64,000 bases of DNA from Sinorhizobium meliloti 4H41 (GTDB taxonomy: Bacteria; Pseudomonadota; Alphaproteobacteria; Rhizobiales; Rhizobiaceae), in assembly GCF_000375585.1 (NCBI RefSeq), contig NZ_AQWP01000003.1, positions 410,157-474,156 on the forward strand, given 5' to 3'. The position numbers and the translations under genes were made by a program. Positions 35,333-45,781 of the stretch are shown in pieces (the first letter of the stretch is position 1; the number at the start of each line of letters is the position of its first letter). The notes beneath the pieces were generated by a model, which was not told where the DNA came from, made no database searches, and saw only the letters and a list, made by a program, of their open reading frames with translations.

Positions 35333-38300
35333 ATGCGGAAGCCAATTTCGCTGCACGACGTCGCGCACCGTTCCACCAGCAATCGTGGTTCACTGACGCA
35401 AGGGCCGGTTTCCGTCTTAGAACGAACCGCCCCCGCAGCGGAGAACGCACGAGCCCCGCTGTGCCGGTCTGGGCTAGCCTCCATCGCATTGCTTGTCTCC
35501 GCGCTCCTGAGCACGGCAGTGCAGGCGGCTGAAGCACCGGCGCAGGCCTGGCCGACATCGATATCCGGAACGGGTGCGGACGTGGGTTCCACCCGTACAT
35601 TCAATTGGACCAGCAGTCCTTACGGCAGTCCGGGAGTTACGGCCACTCAGACCATCACTTCGCGCGTTGCCGCGCCTTCAGCTGCCGGCTGTCTGTTCAT
35701 GGCCGGAGCGGGAACGGCCTCCAATCTGAACAGCTTTTCGAACGTCGCCACCTTCATCGAGCCGGACTTTCCCTCGAATGGGTTGGTAGGAAACAGCTGT
35801 ATCGAGGGCAGCAACGGCTATGTTTCCCGACTCCAGTTCAACAAGCCCCTGATCGCTCCCATTTTCCATTTCTACAATCTGGATGCATCGCGCCTCGCAG
35901 TCACTGGAACGAGCACATCGGGCGCGGCAATCGGGCTGACGACGGTCGTCAAGAACAACGTCATGGACGTCAGCGGCACGACGCTGAACAACACCCTGCA
36001 GCCGGCCACCCAAAATGGCTGCAACAACAACAGCGCGACCGATCCGGTCAATGGCGCCTGCGGTTCGTTCCGCCTCACGGCAGCATCGGGCTTGATCCAG
36101 ACCCTCACCCTGAACAACAACGCCACGCCTCCAACGGGCACCACGACCGGCTTCAACGACGGCTTGGCCTGGACGCTTTCCTTCCCAACGGCTCCTCTGA
36201 CAAAGCAGTTCAGCCCTGCTTCGATCGCGGCGGGGGAGACGAGCCAACTCATCTTCTCGATCACCAACCCCAACCAGTCGGGCTCGGTGACCCTTACCCC
36301 CTTGGACTTCACCGATAACCTTCCCGTGGGTCTGACCCTTGCGTCTGGAACGGCGACGAACAACGGCAGTTGCGGCAGTCCAACCGTTACCAACGGAGCA
36401 GGTGGCGCACTGGCGACCGGCGCGACCTCCGTTCGGGCAGCGAACATCAGCGTGGCCCCGGGCGCTACGTGCACGATTACCGTGAGTGTCACCGCGACAG
36501 CGGTGGGCAACTACACTAACGGCGCCAGCAACATGTCGAGCAGCGTGGGCAATCTGGTGCCCAGCGGCAGCGCCACTCTGTCCGTCGACACGCAGCCGAG
36601 CTTCGGCGCTTGCACCTCGACCATGTATCTGGCGCAGAACCAGCCCACAGCGCTCTACCGGTTCGATATGTCGTCAAATCCCATTGCCGTCCAGCCAGTG
36701 GGCACGACATCACCCTACAACTACAATGCGGTCGCTTTTAATTCTCGAGACAACTACCTCTACGCGATTTCTTCCTCAAACGGCCTCCTTCGCATCGGCA
36801 GCGATGGCAGCGTCGCCGATCTGGGCGCGGTGACGAACCTCCCGCAGGTGGCCGGGCGATCATACAATGCAGGCGAGATTGGCCCCGATGGAAGCTATTA
36901 CGTCCGGACGCAAGTGGTTTCCAATGAACTCTACCGAATCGATCTAAACACAAAAACCGCCACGAGCGTGCCTCTGAGCCAGGCGCTGTCGATAGCCGAT
37001 CTGGCGTGGCACGACGGGTTGCTTTACACGGTCGACAACCAAAACTTCACCACCACTCTTTACGCGATTAATCCGTCGAGCGGTCAGGTCACGCCTGTCG
37101 GTCCGACCGGGCAGACCACCGCTTTGTTCGGCGCTCTGTTCGGCGCCAGCAACGGACTCTATGGCGGCAACAACAGCGGTGGCTTCTATCAGTTCGATCT
37201 GGCGACCGGCGCGGCTGCGCTGATTTCGGGATTGCCGGGCTCCGGCAACAACGACGGCGCGAAATGCGTAAACTCACCAATGGAGTTCCCGGTCGACCTC
37301 GCCATCACCAAGGACGATCAGACGACGACCTATCTTCCCGGGGGGGACGCGACCTATACGATCGTCGTCAGCAATAATGGTCCTTTCGGTGTTCAGAATG
37401 CCGCGGTGAGCGATCCGCTTCCGGCGGGCATCACCAATGCCAGCTGGACCTGCGGCAACGCGACGGGCGGAGCGACCTGCGACGTGCCTAGCGGCACCGG
37501 CGCGATCGACACCACCGCGGACCTACCGGCCGGAGGCTCGGTCACCTATACGCTGAGCATGACCGTGCCCGCGAGCTACAGCGGCAGCCTCACCAACACG
37601 GCAACGGTGACCGCCCCCGAAGGCTCGCCTGACAGCGATACGAGCAACAACACGGCGAGCGACACCGACACGATGGAGCCACCTCCGGTGTCCGGCGTGT
37701 GCTCGCCGCGCCTGGTGACGGCGGGCAACAGCTTTACGCTCTCCCCTTTCCCGGTCACCGGTACCGTTACCAAGGCCGGCAGTGCATGGCAGACCGACAA
37801 TCCCTGGGCGACGCAAGGCGGTGGGAACTACGACTTCACCTGGACGTTCTCGCAAGCCGTTCCGGCAAGCTGGATCCGCTTCCACGTCAACGACCTCAAC
37901 GGCGCCTATACGGCGCAGAGCCCGGCGACCGTTACCGTGTCGCTCGGTACGGGAAGCACAGCTTCCGTATCCAGCTTCACCAAGGTGGGTGGCGACCTGG
38001 CCTGGACGTCGGGAGCGCTGCAATACAACCCTTCGGGGCCCTACAGGCAGAGCGGTTACCTGCAGGGGAGCGGCTCAGGCCTCGTAACGTCCATCACTCT
38101 CCGCGCCAGGGGAATTGCCAGCGGGGACAACATTGCAAATTCGCTCTATGTCCGCCCGCCCTGCCTGACGGTTTCCAAGGTCAGCGAAGACGACACCGGC
38201 AGCTTCCAGATCAACATGTCCAATGTCGCGACAGCGAACGGTTCCCTGGTGGGCAGCACGATGCTGACGACCACGCAGGCCGGCACGGCGGTCTCCTCGC

Positions 38301-41300
38301 CGATGTATTTCGCACGGGACACCAGAACCGACGTTACGCTGAGCGAGGTCGTCCCGGCCGGTTGGACGCTCGGATCCGCCGTCTGCACCGACCAAAATGC
38401 GGGAACGACCGGCAATCCAACCGTGATCGGCGCCTTCAGCTCGCCGGCTATGACCATTCCGGCAGCCAATGTCAGGCCGCAGGCAGATATGCGCTGCGTG
38501 TTCACCAATACGCCGGGTGAGCCGCAGGTGAGCGTCAAAAAGGAACTGACCGGCGAAAGCGTCACCACCAACAATGTGGCCGAGCCGGGAGAGGTGCTGA
38601 CCTATCGCGTGACCGTCACCCACGTAAGCGGGTCGGCCTTCAATGATTTCGAGTTCATCGAGAACATTCCGAACGGCGCGACGATGACGCGCGTCTCGGG
38701 CGCGACCGGTTTCACGAGCCCGGTTGCGGGAGCGTCAACGGTCCTGCTTACGGTGCCGGAAGTTCCGGTTGGCGGTGAGGCCGTCGTCGAGATTGACCTG
38801 ACCGTCGCCGCACCCCTTCCGCTGGGCGTCACGCAGATCCGCAACATGGTGAGCGGCGGGGACGTGCCGGAGGATTGCCCGGAGTGTTCGGTCACCACGC
38901 CGACGCCACCTTATACGCCTGCCTATCCGCCGACCGTATCGTGCTCGACCACGGGTGCCTATTTCAATACGGCTTACAATGGCTCAGGCGGCAGGAAGAC
39001 CAGCGGTTTCGACGACTATTGGCAGGTCGCATTGACGCCAACGCCCGTCAACGGCGCACCGCCGGCAGGCCTTACCTGGGGCGGAGCGACGATCGTCACC
39101 AACCCGCCGGGTGTCTATATTCCGTCGCCTTTCGGCAATGCGGGGTGGATCTCGCATAACGCCTCGGCAACCCACCCTGACACCACACGCAACTACGACA
39201 TCTTCTATCGCTACCAGTTCAATCTGGACCCGGCGGTGGAGCCGTCGAGCCTCGACCTGGACATGACCTTCTATTCCGACAACTCGGTCTACCAGGTCTG
39301 GGTCAACGGGCAGGCGCAGGGTATTCGTTCTAACTACGGCGGCGCCGATCCCTATTTTTACGCCGGCTTCACGGCGTCCGGCGGCGCAACCGGCTCGCTC
39401 AACGGAAGCTGGCGGACGGGACTGAACGAGGTCATCGTTCACGTCAAGTCCGGCCCGGGCGCCCAGGCTTTCATGGCGCAGATCAACACGCCGGCGATCT
39501 GCCAGCCGAAGGTGACGCTGCGCAAGGTGGTGGTGAACGACAATGGCGGGACCGCCGCGGCGGCCGACTTCACGCTTCGCGCCACCGGCCAGGCTCCGCT
39601 CACCAATGTGCTCGAAGGCGCAATGGGCGATGCGGCGGTCACCAATGCATCGATCCCGTCCGGCACCTACGCGCTTGGTGAAGACAATCTGGCCGGTTAC
39701 GTGGCTGACGCCTATAGCTGCTCGGTCGATGGCGGCGCCGCAGCCCCGGCGGCCAACAACCAGCTCACGCTTGCGAACGGCCAGAATGCGATCTGCACCG
39801 TCACCAACGACGACCAGGATCCGCAGCTGACGATCGAAAAGACCGGAACGCTCAACGACCTCGACGGCGACGGCCTTATCGATCTCGGCGAAACCATCAG
39901 CTACAGCTTCGTGGTGGCGAATACCGGCAACGTCTCGATGACCGGCGTGACGGTCGACGATCCGCTGCTTACCAATGCGGGCATCTCGGTCACTCCGGGC
40001 CCGCAGACGCTGGCGCCCGGCGGGACCGCGACCTTTACCGCCACCTATACGCCGACCCAGGCAGACATCGATGCCGGCCGGGTGGAGAACACCGCAACCG
40101 GCACCGGCACGCCGCCATCCGGGCCGCCCGTCGAGAGCCCGCCGGATACGGTCATCGTTCCGCCGGAGCAGACGCCGCGCCTTTCGATAGAGAAGACCGG
40201 TACGCTCAACGACAGCGACGGCGACGGCCTGCTCGATCCCGGCGAGACGATCAACTTCTCCTTCCGGGTTCAAAACACCGGCACGCTGACGATGACTGGC
40301 GTTACGGTCAACGACCCGATGCTGACCAATGCCGGGATCAGCGTAACGCCAGGCCCGCAGACGCTGGCACCCGGCGGAACCGCCACCTTTACGGCGACCT
40401 ACGCGCCGACGCAGGCTGAGATCGACGCAGGCGAGGTGGAGAATACCGCCACCGCCACCGGCACGCCGCCTTCAGGCCCGCCGACGGAGAGCCCGCCGGA
40501 TACGGTCATCGTGCCGCCGGATCAGGCGCCGCGGCTTTCGATCGAGAAGACCGGCAGGCTCAACGACGCCGACGGCGACGGGTTCATCGATCTCGGCGAA
40601 ACGATCAGCTATTCGTTCCGGGTCCAGAATACCGGCCCGGTGACGATGACCAACGTCACCGTCAACGACTCGCTGCTTCAAGGTGCCGGCATCTCGGTAA
40701 CACCCGGCCCGCAGACCTTAGCGCCCGGCGGGACCGCGACTTTCACCGCCACCTACACGCCGACGCAAGCCGACATCGATGCCGGCCGCGTCGCGAATAC
40801 CGCGACCGGCACCGGCACGCCGCCGTCGGGCCCGCCCATCGACAGTCCGCCGGACACCGTCGTCGTGCCGCCGGAGCAGACGCCGCGGCTTTCGATCGAG
40901 AAGACCGGTACGCTCAACGATGGGGATGGCGACGGGCTCATCGATCTCGGCGAGACGATCAGCTATTCCTTCCGCGTCCAGAACACCGGCACGGTGACGC
41001 TGACCGGCGTGACGGTCAACGATCCGCTGCTGACCGATGCGGGGATATCGGTGACACCGGGGCCGCAGACGCTGGCGCCCGGCGGAACCGCGACCTTCAC
41101 GGCGACCTATACGCCGACGCAAGGTGACATCGACGCCGGCCGGGTGGAGAATACCGCGACCGGCACCGGCACGCCGCCCTCCGGGCCGCCGACGGAAAGC
41201 CCGCCGGACGCCGTCGTCGTGCCGCCGGATCAGACGTCCGGACTGACGATCGAGAAGACCGGGACGCTCAACGATGGCGATGGCGACGATCTCATCGATC

Positions 41301-44300
41301 TTGGCGAGACGATCAGCTACTCGTTCCTGGTGAGAAACACCGGGGCGGTGACGCTGACCGGCGTGACGGTCAACGATCCGTTGCTCGCCGATGCCGGCAT
41401 CACTTTGGATCAGGGCCCGCAGACGCTGGCGCCGGGTGCGACCTTCACCTTCACGGCGACCTACACGCCGACTCAAGGCGACATCGATGCCGGCCGCGTC
41501 GAGAACACCGCCACAGGCACCGGCACGCCACCCTCCGGTCCGCCGATCGACAGTCCGCCGGATACCGTCATGGTGCCGCCGGATCAGACGTCTGCCCTGA
41601 CGATCGAGAAGACCGGTACGCTCAACGATCTCGACGGCGATGGCCTCATCGATCTCGGCGAGACGATCAGCTACGCCTTCCGCGTCCAGAACACCGGCAC
41701 GGTGACAATGACCGGCGTGACGGTCAACGATCCGCTGCTGACCAATGCCGGAATATCGGTGACACCGGGACCGCAGACGCTCGGGCCCGGCGGGACCGCG
41801 ACCTTCACGGCGACCTATACGCCGACTCAAGGTGACATCGATGCCGGCCGGGTGGAGAACACCGCCACCGGCACCGGCACGCCACCCTCCGGTCCGCCGA
41901 TCGACAGTCCGCCCGACACGGTCATCGTTCCGCCGGACCAGGCGCCTGCCCTGACGATCGAGAAGACCGGCACGCTCAACGACAGCGACGGCGACGGGCT
42001 CCTCGATCCAGGCGAGACGATCAGCTACTCGTTCCTGGTGCGCAACACCGGTACGGTGACGATGACCAATGTCACCGTCGACGACCCGTTGCTCGCCAAT
42101 GCCGGCCTTTCCGTAACCCCCGGGCCGCAGACGCTTGCTCCGCGGGGCAGCGTCACCTTCACCGCGACCTACGCGCCGACTCAAGGCGAGATCGATGCCG
42201 GGCGGGTGGAGAACACCGCCACCGGCACCGGCACGCCGCCATCAGGCCCGCCGGTCGAAAGCCCGCCGGATACCGTCGTGGTGCCGCCGGACCAGGCGCC
42301 TGCCCTGACGATCGAGAAGGCCGGTAGGCTCAACGACAGCGACGGCGACGGGCTGCTCGATGCGGGCGAGACGATCAGCTACTCGTTCCTGGTCAGAAAC
42401 ACCGGCGCGGTGACGTTGACCAATGTCACCGTCAACGATCCGCTGCTTGCCAATGCCGGTCTCTCGGTGACCCCCGGACCGCAGACGCTTGCTCCAAGAG
42501 GCAGCGTCACCTTCACCGCGACCTATGCGCCGACGCAAGCCGAGATCGATGCCGGCCGCGTCGAAAACACCGCCACCGGCACCGGCACGCCGCCATCAGG
42601 CCCGCCGGTCGAGAGTCCGCCGGACACCGTCGTGGTGCCGCCGGACCAGGCGTCCGGACTGACGATCGAAAAGACCGGCAGGCTCAACGACGCCGACGGC
42701 GACGGACTTCTCGATGCCGGCGAGACGATCAGCTACTCGTTCCTGGTGCGCAACATCGGCGCTGTGACGATGACCAATGTCACCGTCAACGATCCCTTGC
42801 TGCAGAACGCCGGCATCTCTGTGACGCCGGGACCGCAGACGCTTGCTCCGCGGGGCAGCGTCACCTTCACGGCGACTTATACGCCGACTCAAGGCGAGAT
42901 CGATGCCGGTCGCGTCGAAAACACCGCCACCGGTACCGGCACGCCGCCGTCCGGCCCGCCGGTTGAAAGCCCGCCGGACACGGTTGTGGTGCCCCCGGAC
43001 CAGACCTCCCGGCTCACCATCGAAAAGACCGGTACGCTCAACGACGCCGACGGCGACGGCTTGCTGGATGCCGGCGAGACGATCAGCTACTCGTTCCTGG
43101 TCAGAAACACCGGCGCGGTGACGATGACCAATGTCACCGTTAACGACCCCTTGCTGCAGAACGCCGGCATCTCTGTGACGCCGGGACCGCAGACGCTGGC
43201 GCCGGGTGGAACCGCGACCTTCACGGCGACCTATGCGCCGACCCAAGCCGAGATCGATGCCGGCCGCGTCGAGAACACCGCCACAGGCACCGGCACGCCG
43301 CCGTCCGGCCCGCCGGTTGAAAGCCCGCCGGACACGGTTGTGGTGCCGCCGGACCAGACGACAGGACTGACCATCGAGAAGACGGGCACGCTCAACGATG
43401 CCGACGGCGATGGTCTCATCGATGCCGGCGAGTCGATCGGCTACTCGTTCCTGGTGCGCAACACCGGCGCTGTGACGATGACCAATGTCACCGTCAACGA
43501 TCCGCTGCTCACGAGAGCTGGCCTCTCGGTAACGCCCGGACCGCAGACGCTGGCGCCCGGCGGAACCGCCACCTTCACGGCGACCTATACGCCGACCCAG
43601 GCCGAGATCGATGCGGGGCGGGTGGAGAACACGGCGACCGGTACCGGCACGCCTCCATCAGGCCCGCCGGTCGAAAGCCCGCCAGATACCGTGGTGGTGC
43701 CGCCGGATCAGGCCTCCGGCCTGACGATAGAGAAGACCGGCACGCTTGATGATGCCGACGGCGACGGACTTCTCGATGCCGGCGAGACGATCAGCTACTC
43801 GTTCCTGGTCAGGAACACCGGCGCGGTGACGATGACCGATGTCACCGTCAACGATCCGCTGCTTGCCAATGCCGGCCTCTCGGTAACGCCCGGACCGCAG
43901 ACGCTGGCACCCGGTGGGACCGCGACCTTTACGGCGACCTATACGCCAACCCAGGCCGAGATTGATGCCGGCCGGGTCGAGAACACGGCGACCGGCACCG
44001 GTACGCCTCCCTCCGGTCCGCCGACGGAAAGCCCGCCGGACACGATCGTCGTGCCGCCGGATCAGGCGACCGGCATGACGATCGAGAAGACCGCCGTGCT
44101 CAACGATCTGGACGGCGACGATCTGCTCGATCTCGGGGAATCGATCACCTATTCGTTCCTGGTCGAGAACACCGGCGCGGTGACCCTGACCGGGGTGACG
44201 GTGGACGATCCGATGCTTGCCAGGGCCGGCATCTCCCTGGATCAGGGGCCGCAGACGCTGGCACCGGCTCAGACCTTCACCTTCACGGCGAACTATCAGC

Positions 44301-45781
44301 CGACGCAAGGGGAGATCGATGCCGGTCGTGTGGAGAACACGGCGACCGCCACCGGAACGGATCCTGACGGCACGCCGATCGGCAGTCCTCCCGACACCGT
44401 CGTGACGCTGCCTGAGCCTGCGAGCCTGGTGCTCCAGAAAACCGGCCTGTTCAGCGATGTCGACGGAAACGGCTACGCCAGCACCGGCGATACGCTGACC
44501 TACACCTTCAGCGTTACCAATGACGGCGGGCAGACGGTTACGAATGTCTGGCCGGTCGATGCCGGACCGACCTTCAACGGCAAGGCCGCCGGCGGTTCGC
44601 TCTCGCGGTTCAGCCCGGAGCCGGTCACCTTGGCCCCGGGTGAGAGCCAGGACTTTAAAGCGACGTATACGCTGACGGAACGCGATATCGAGAATGCTGC
44701 CGGCGTTCGGGAAGCCGTTGCCAACAGCGCGACGGCAGCCGGGACCGCCGGCGGTGGTGACGTCACCTCGGAGGAATCGACCTCCGTCGTCACCATGCCG
44801 ACGGCAGAGCCGACCAGCATCACGGTGACCAAGGTTGCGAACCTGCGGTTCATCCGCCGCGGCGAGCAGGCGCCGTTCACCATCCGCGTGATCAACAGCG
44901 CGGCTGCGCGGGCCTCCGGCCTGACGATCGTCGACACGATGCCCGCCGGCTTCCGCTATGTGGACGGGACGGCAACGGTCGGCGGCACCAAGGTGACGCC
45001 GGAGATCGTCGGCCGACAGATCCGCTTCCCCGATGTCTCGGTCGACGGCAATTCGGAGATCGAGATCAGGCTGCGGCTGCTCGCGTTGAGCACGGCGGGA
45101 CCGGGCGAGCACGTCAACCTTGCCCATGCCGAGGATGCCACCGGCGACCGCATATCCGGCCAGGCGCGCGCCGTGGTGGAGATCATCGTCGAGCCGGTCT
45201 TCGACTGCGGCGACATCATCGGCAAGGTCTTCGACGACGAGAACCGCAACGGCTACCAGGACAAGGGCGAGCCGGGACTTCCCGGCGTCAGGGTCGCAAC
45301 CGTCAAGGGCTGGCTGATCACTACAGACGAATATGGCCGCTTCCATGTTGCCTGCGCCGACCTGCCCGAAGCTCGCATCGGCTCGAACTTCATCATGAAG
45401 CTCGACACCCGGACCCTGCCGACCGGCTATCGCGTGACGACCGAGAACCCGCGTGTCGTGCGGCTGACCGCCGGCAAGATGACGGAGCTCAACTTCGGTG
45501 CCTCGATCGGCCGCGTGGTTAGGCTCGATCTCACCGAAGAGGCTTTCGTGCCGGGAGACGTGGAGCTCGCGAAGCTTTGGGCGGAAGGCGTCGACCAGCT
45601 CATCGATGTGCTGGCTGAGGAACAATCGGTGCTGCGGCTGACCTATCTCGATCCGGGCAGCGATCCGGAGCTGGCCGAGGCCCGTGTCAAACGCACCAAG
45701 GCGCTGATCGCCGAGAGATGGCGACAACGCAAACGATCCTACCCCCTGGAAATCGAGACGCGTGTGGAGGCGGGACAATGA
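35333..45781 (+). CDS. Giant secreted repeat protein (DUF11/DUF7507-type, 13 tandem 118-residue EF-hand-loop repeats)
   Basis: 3,482 residues, roughly 350 kDa. Residues 1-66 are a long signal peptide (core SIALLVSALLSTAV, cleavage near VQA). About 422-647 look like a beta-propeller of the DUF6923 type. About 655-783 are a DUF11 domain. About 1215-1390 resemble a galactose-binding sandwich (YWQVAL, VYQVWVNG). About 1393-1495 look like a SpaA/prealbumin-like module ending CTVTNDD. Residues 1499-3032 are thirteen 118-residue repeats, each with a D-x-D-G-D-G-x-x-D-x-G-E loop. Then come a degenerate repeat, a DUF11-like domain (about 3159-3285), an SdrD-B-like domain (about 3292-3395, with DENRNGYQDKGE) and an OmpA-like tail. 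The TGA overlaps the next gene's ATG. Surface adhesin or matrix protein is likely; no function is proven. Confidence 0.85.
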   Translation: MRKPISLHDVAHRSTSNRGSLTQGPVSVLERTAPAAENARAPLCRSGLASIALLVSALLSTAVQAAEAPAQAWPTSISGTGADVGSTRTFNWTSSPYGSPGVTATQTITSRVAAPSAAGCLFMAGAGTASNLNSFSNVATFIEPDFPSNGLVGNSCIEGSNGYVSRLQFNKPLIAPIFHFYNLDASRLAVTGTSTSGAAIGLTTVVKNNVMDVSGTTLNNTLQPATQNGCNNNSATDPVNGACGSFRLTAASGLIQTLTLNNNATPPTGTTTGFNDGLAWTLSFPTAPLTKQFSPASIAAGETSQLIFSITNPNQSGSVTLTPLDFTDNLPVGLTLASGTATNNGSCGSPTVTNGAGGALATGATSVRAANISVAPGATCTITVSVTATAVGNYTNGASNMSSSVGNLVPSGSATLSVDTQPSFGACTSTMYLAQNQPTALYRFDMSSNPIAVQPVGTTSPYNYNAVAFNSRDNYLYAISSSNGLLRIGSDGSVADLGAVTNLPQVAGRSYNAGEIGPDGSYYVRTQVVSNELYRIDLNTKTATSVPLSQALSIADLAWHDGLLYTVDNQNFTTTLYAINPSSGQVTPVGPTGQTTALFGALFGASNGLYGGNNSGGFYQFDLATGAAALISGLPGSGNNDGAKCVNSPMEFPVDLAITKDDQTTTYLPGGDATYTIVVSNNGPFGVQNAAVSDPLPAGITNASWTCGNATGGATCDVPSGTGAIDTTADLPAGGSVTYTLSMTVPASYSGSLTNTATVTAPEGSPDSDTSNNTASDTDTMEPPPVSGVCSPRLVTAGNSFTLSPFPVTGTVTKAGSAWQTDNPWATQGGGNYDFTWTFSQAVPASWIRFHVNDLNGAYTAQSPATVTVSLGTGSTASVSSFTKVGGDLAWTSGALQYNPSGPYRQSGYLQGSGSGLVTSITLRARGIASGDNIANSLYVRPPCLTVSKVSEDDTGSFQINMSNVATANGSLVGSTMLTTTQAGTAVSSPMYFARDTRTDVTLSEVVPAGWTLGSAVCTDQNAGTTGNPTVIGAFSSPAMTIPAANVRPQADMRCVFTNTPGEPQVSVKKELTGESVTTNNVAEPGEVLTYRVTVTHVSGSAFNDFEFIENIPNGATMTRVSGATGFTSPVAGASTVLLTVPEVPVGGEAVVEIDLTVAAPLPLGVTQIRNMVSGGDVPEDCPECSVTTPTPPYTPAYPPTVSCSTTGAYFNTAYNGSGGRKTSGFDDYWQVALTPTPVNGAPPAGLTWGGATIVTNPPGVYIPSPFGNAGWISHNASATHPDTTRNYDIFYRYQFNLDPAVEPSSLDLDMTFYSDNSVYQVWVNGQAQGIRSNYGGADPYFYAGFTASGGATGSLNGSWRTGLNEVIVHVKSGPGAQAFMAQINTPAICQPKVTLRKVVVNDNGGTAAAADFTLRATGQAPLTNVLEGAMGDAAVTNASIPSGTYALGEDNLAGYVADAYSCSVDGGAAAPAANNQLTLANGQNAICTVTNDDQDPQLTIEKTGTLNDLDGDGLIDLGETISYSFVVANTGNVSMTGVTVDDPLLTNAGISVTPGPQTLAPGGTATFTATYTPTQADIDAGRVENTATGTGTPPSGPPVESPPDTVIVPPEQTPRLSIEKTGTLNDSDGDGLLDPGETINFSFRVQNTGTLTMTGVTVNDPMLTNAGISVTPGPQTLAPGGTATFTATYAPTQAEIDAGEVENTATATGTPPSGPPTESPPDTVIVPPDQAPRLSIEKTGRLNDADGDGFIDLGETISYSFRVQNTGPVTMTNVTVNDSLLQGAGISVTPGPQTLAPGGTATFTATYTPTQADIDAGRVANTATGTGTPPSGPPIDSPPDTVVVPPEQTPRLSIEKTGTLNDGDGDGLIDLGETISYSFRVQNTGTVTLTGVTVNDPLLTDAGISVTPGPQTLAPGGTATFTATYTPTQGDIDAGRVENTATGTGTPPSGPPTESPPDAVVVPPDQTSGLTIEKTGTLNDGDGDDLIDLGETISYSFLVRNTGAVTLTGVTVNDPLLADAGITLDQGPQTLAPGATFTFTATYTPTQGDIDAGRVENTATGTGTPPSGPPIDSPPDTVMVPPDQTSALTIEKTGTLNDLDGDGLIDLGETISYAFRVQNTGTVTMTGVTVNDPLLTNAGISVTPGPQTLGPGGTATFTATYTPTQGDIDAGRVENTATGTGTPPSGPPIDSPPDTVIVPPDQAPALTIEKTGTLNDSDGDGLLDPGETISYSFLVRNTGTVTMTNVTVDDPLLANAGLSVTPGPQTLAPRGSVTFTATYAPTQGEIDAGRVENTATGTGTPPSGPPVESPPDTVVVPPDQAPALTIEKAGRLNDSDGDGLLDAGETISYSFLVRNTGAVTLTNVTVNDPLLANAGLSVTPGPQTLAPRGSVTFTATYAPTQAEIDAGRVENTATGTGTPPSGPPVESPPDTVVVPPDQASGLTIEKTGRLNDADGDGLLDAGETISYSFLVRNIGAVTMTNVTVNDPLLQNAGISVTPGPQTLAPRGSVTFTATYTPTQGEIDAGRVENTATGTGTPPSGPPVESPPDTVVVPPDQTSRLTIEKTGTLNDADGDGLLDAGETISYSFLVRNTGAVTMTNVTVNDPLLQNAGISVTPGPQTLAPGGTATFTATYAPTQAEIDAGRVENTATGTGTPPSGPPVESPPDTVVVPPDQTTGLTIEKTGTLNDADGDGLIDAGESIGYSFLVRNTGAVTMTNVTVNDPLLTRAGLSVTPGPQTLAPGGTATFTATYTPTQAEIDAGRVENTATGTGTPPSGPPVESPPDTVVVPPDQASGLTIEKTGTLDDADGDGLLDAGETISYSFLVRNTGAVTMTDVTVNDPLLANAGLSVTPGPQTLAPGGTATFTATYTPTQAEIDAGRVENTATGTGTPPSGPPTESPPDTIVVPPDQATGMTIEKTAVLNDLDGDDLLDLGESITYSFLVENTGAVTLTGVTVDDPMLARAGISLDQGPQTLAPAQTFTFTANYQPTQGEIDAGRVENTATATGTDPDGTPIGSPPDTVVTLPEPASLVLQKTGLFSDVDGNGYASTGDTLTYTFSVTNDGGQTVTNVWPVDAGPTFNGKAAGGSLSRFSPEPVTLAPGESQDFKATYTLTERDIENAAGVREAVANSATAAGTAGGGDVTSEESTSVVTMPTAEPTSITVTKVANLRFIRRGEQAPFTIRVINSAAARASGLTIVDTMPAGFRYVDGTATVGGTKVTPEIVGRQIRFPDVSVDGNSEIEIRLRLLALSTAGPGEHVNLAHAEDATGDRISGQARAVVEIIVEPVFDCGDIIGKVFDDENRNGYQDKGEPGLPGVRVATVKGWLITTDEYGRFHVACADLPEARIGSNFIMKLDTRTLPTGYRVTTENPRVVRLTAGKMTELNFGASIGRVVRLDLTEEAFVPGDVELAKLWAEGVDQLIDVLAEEQSVLRLTYLDPGSDPELAEARVKRTKALIAERWRQRKRSYPLEIETRVEAGQ
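39827..44428 (+). repeat. Thirteen in-frame 354-bp tandem coding repeats
   Basis: The motif encoding IEKTG recurs every 354 bases from 39841 to 44089 without a single indel (twelve equal steps). Copies 7-12 are the most alike. Copies 5 and 13 share a variant (DGDD in the calcium loop, LDQGPQTLAP). A fourteenth, diverged unit follows with a spacing 3 bases shorter. Exact period and high identity point to recent recombination or selection for register. Confidence 0.95.

Noticed and set aside
40718..42184. Long minus-strand frame opposite the repeats (and similar frames at 43658-45778 and 38984-40273)
   Set aside because: It repeats with the same 354-bp period because it is the antisense of the repeat array. 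Its product is Arg-rich with no independent start signals.
39827..44428. CRISPR or non-coding satellite
   Set aside because: The 354-bp period is in frame, encodes conserved protein domains and has no spacer structure.
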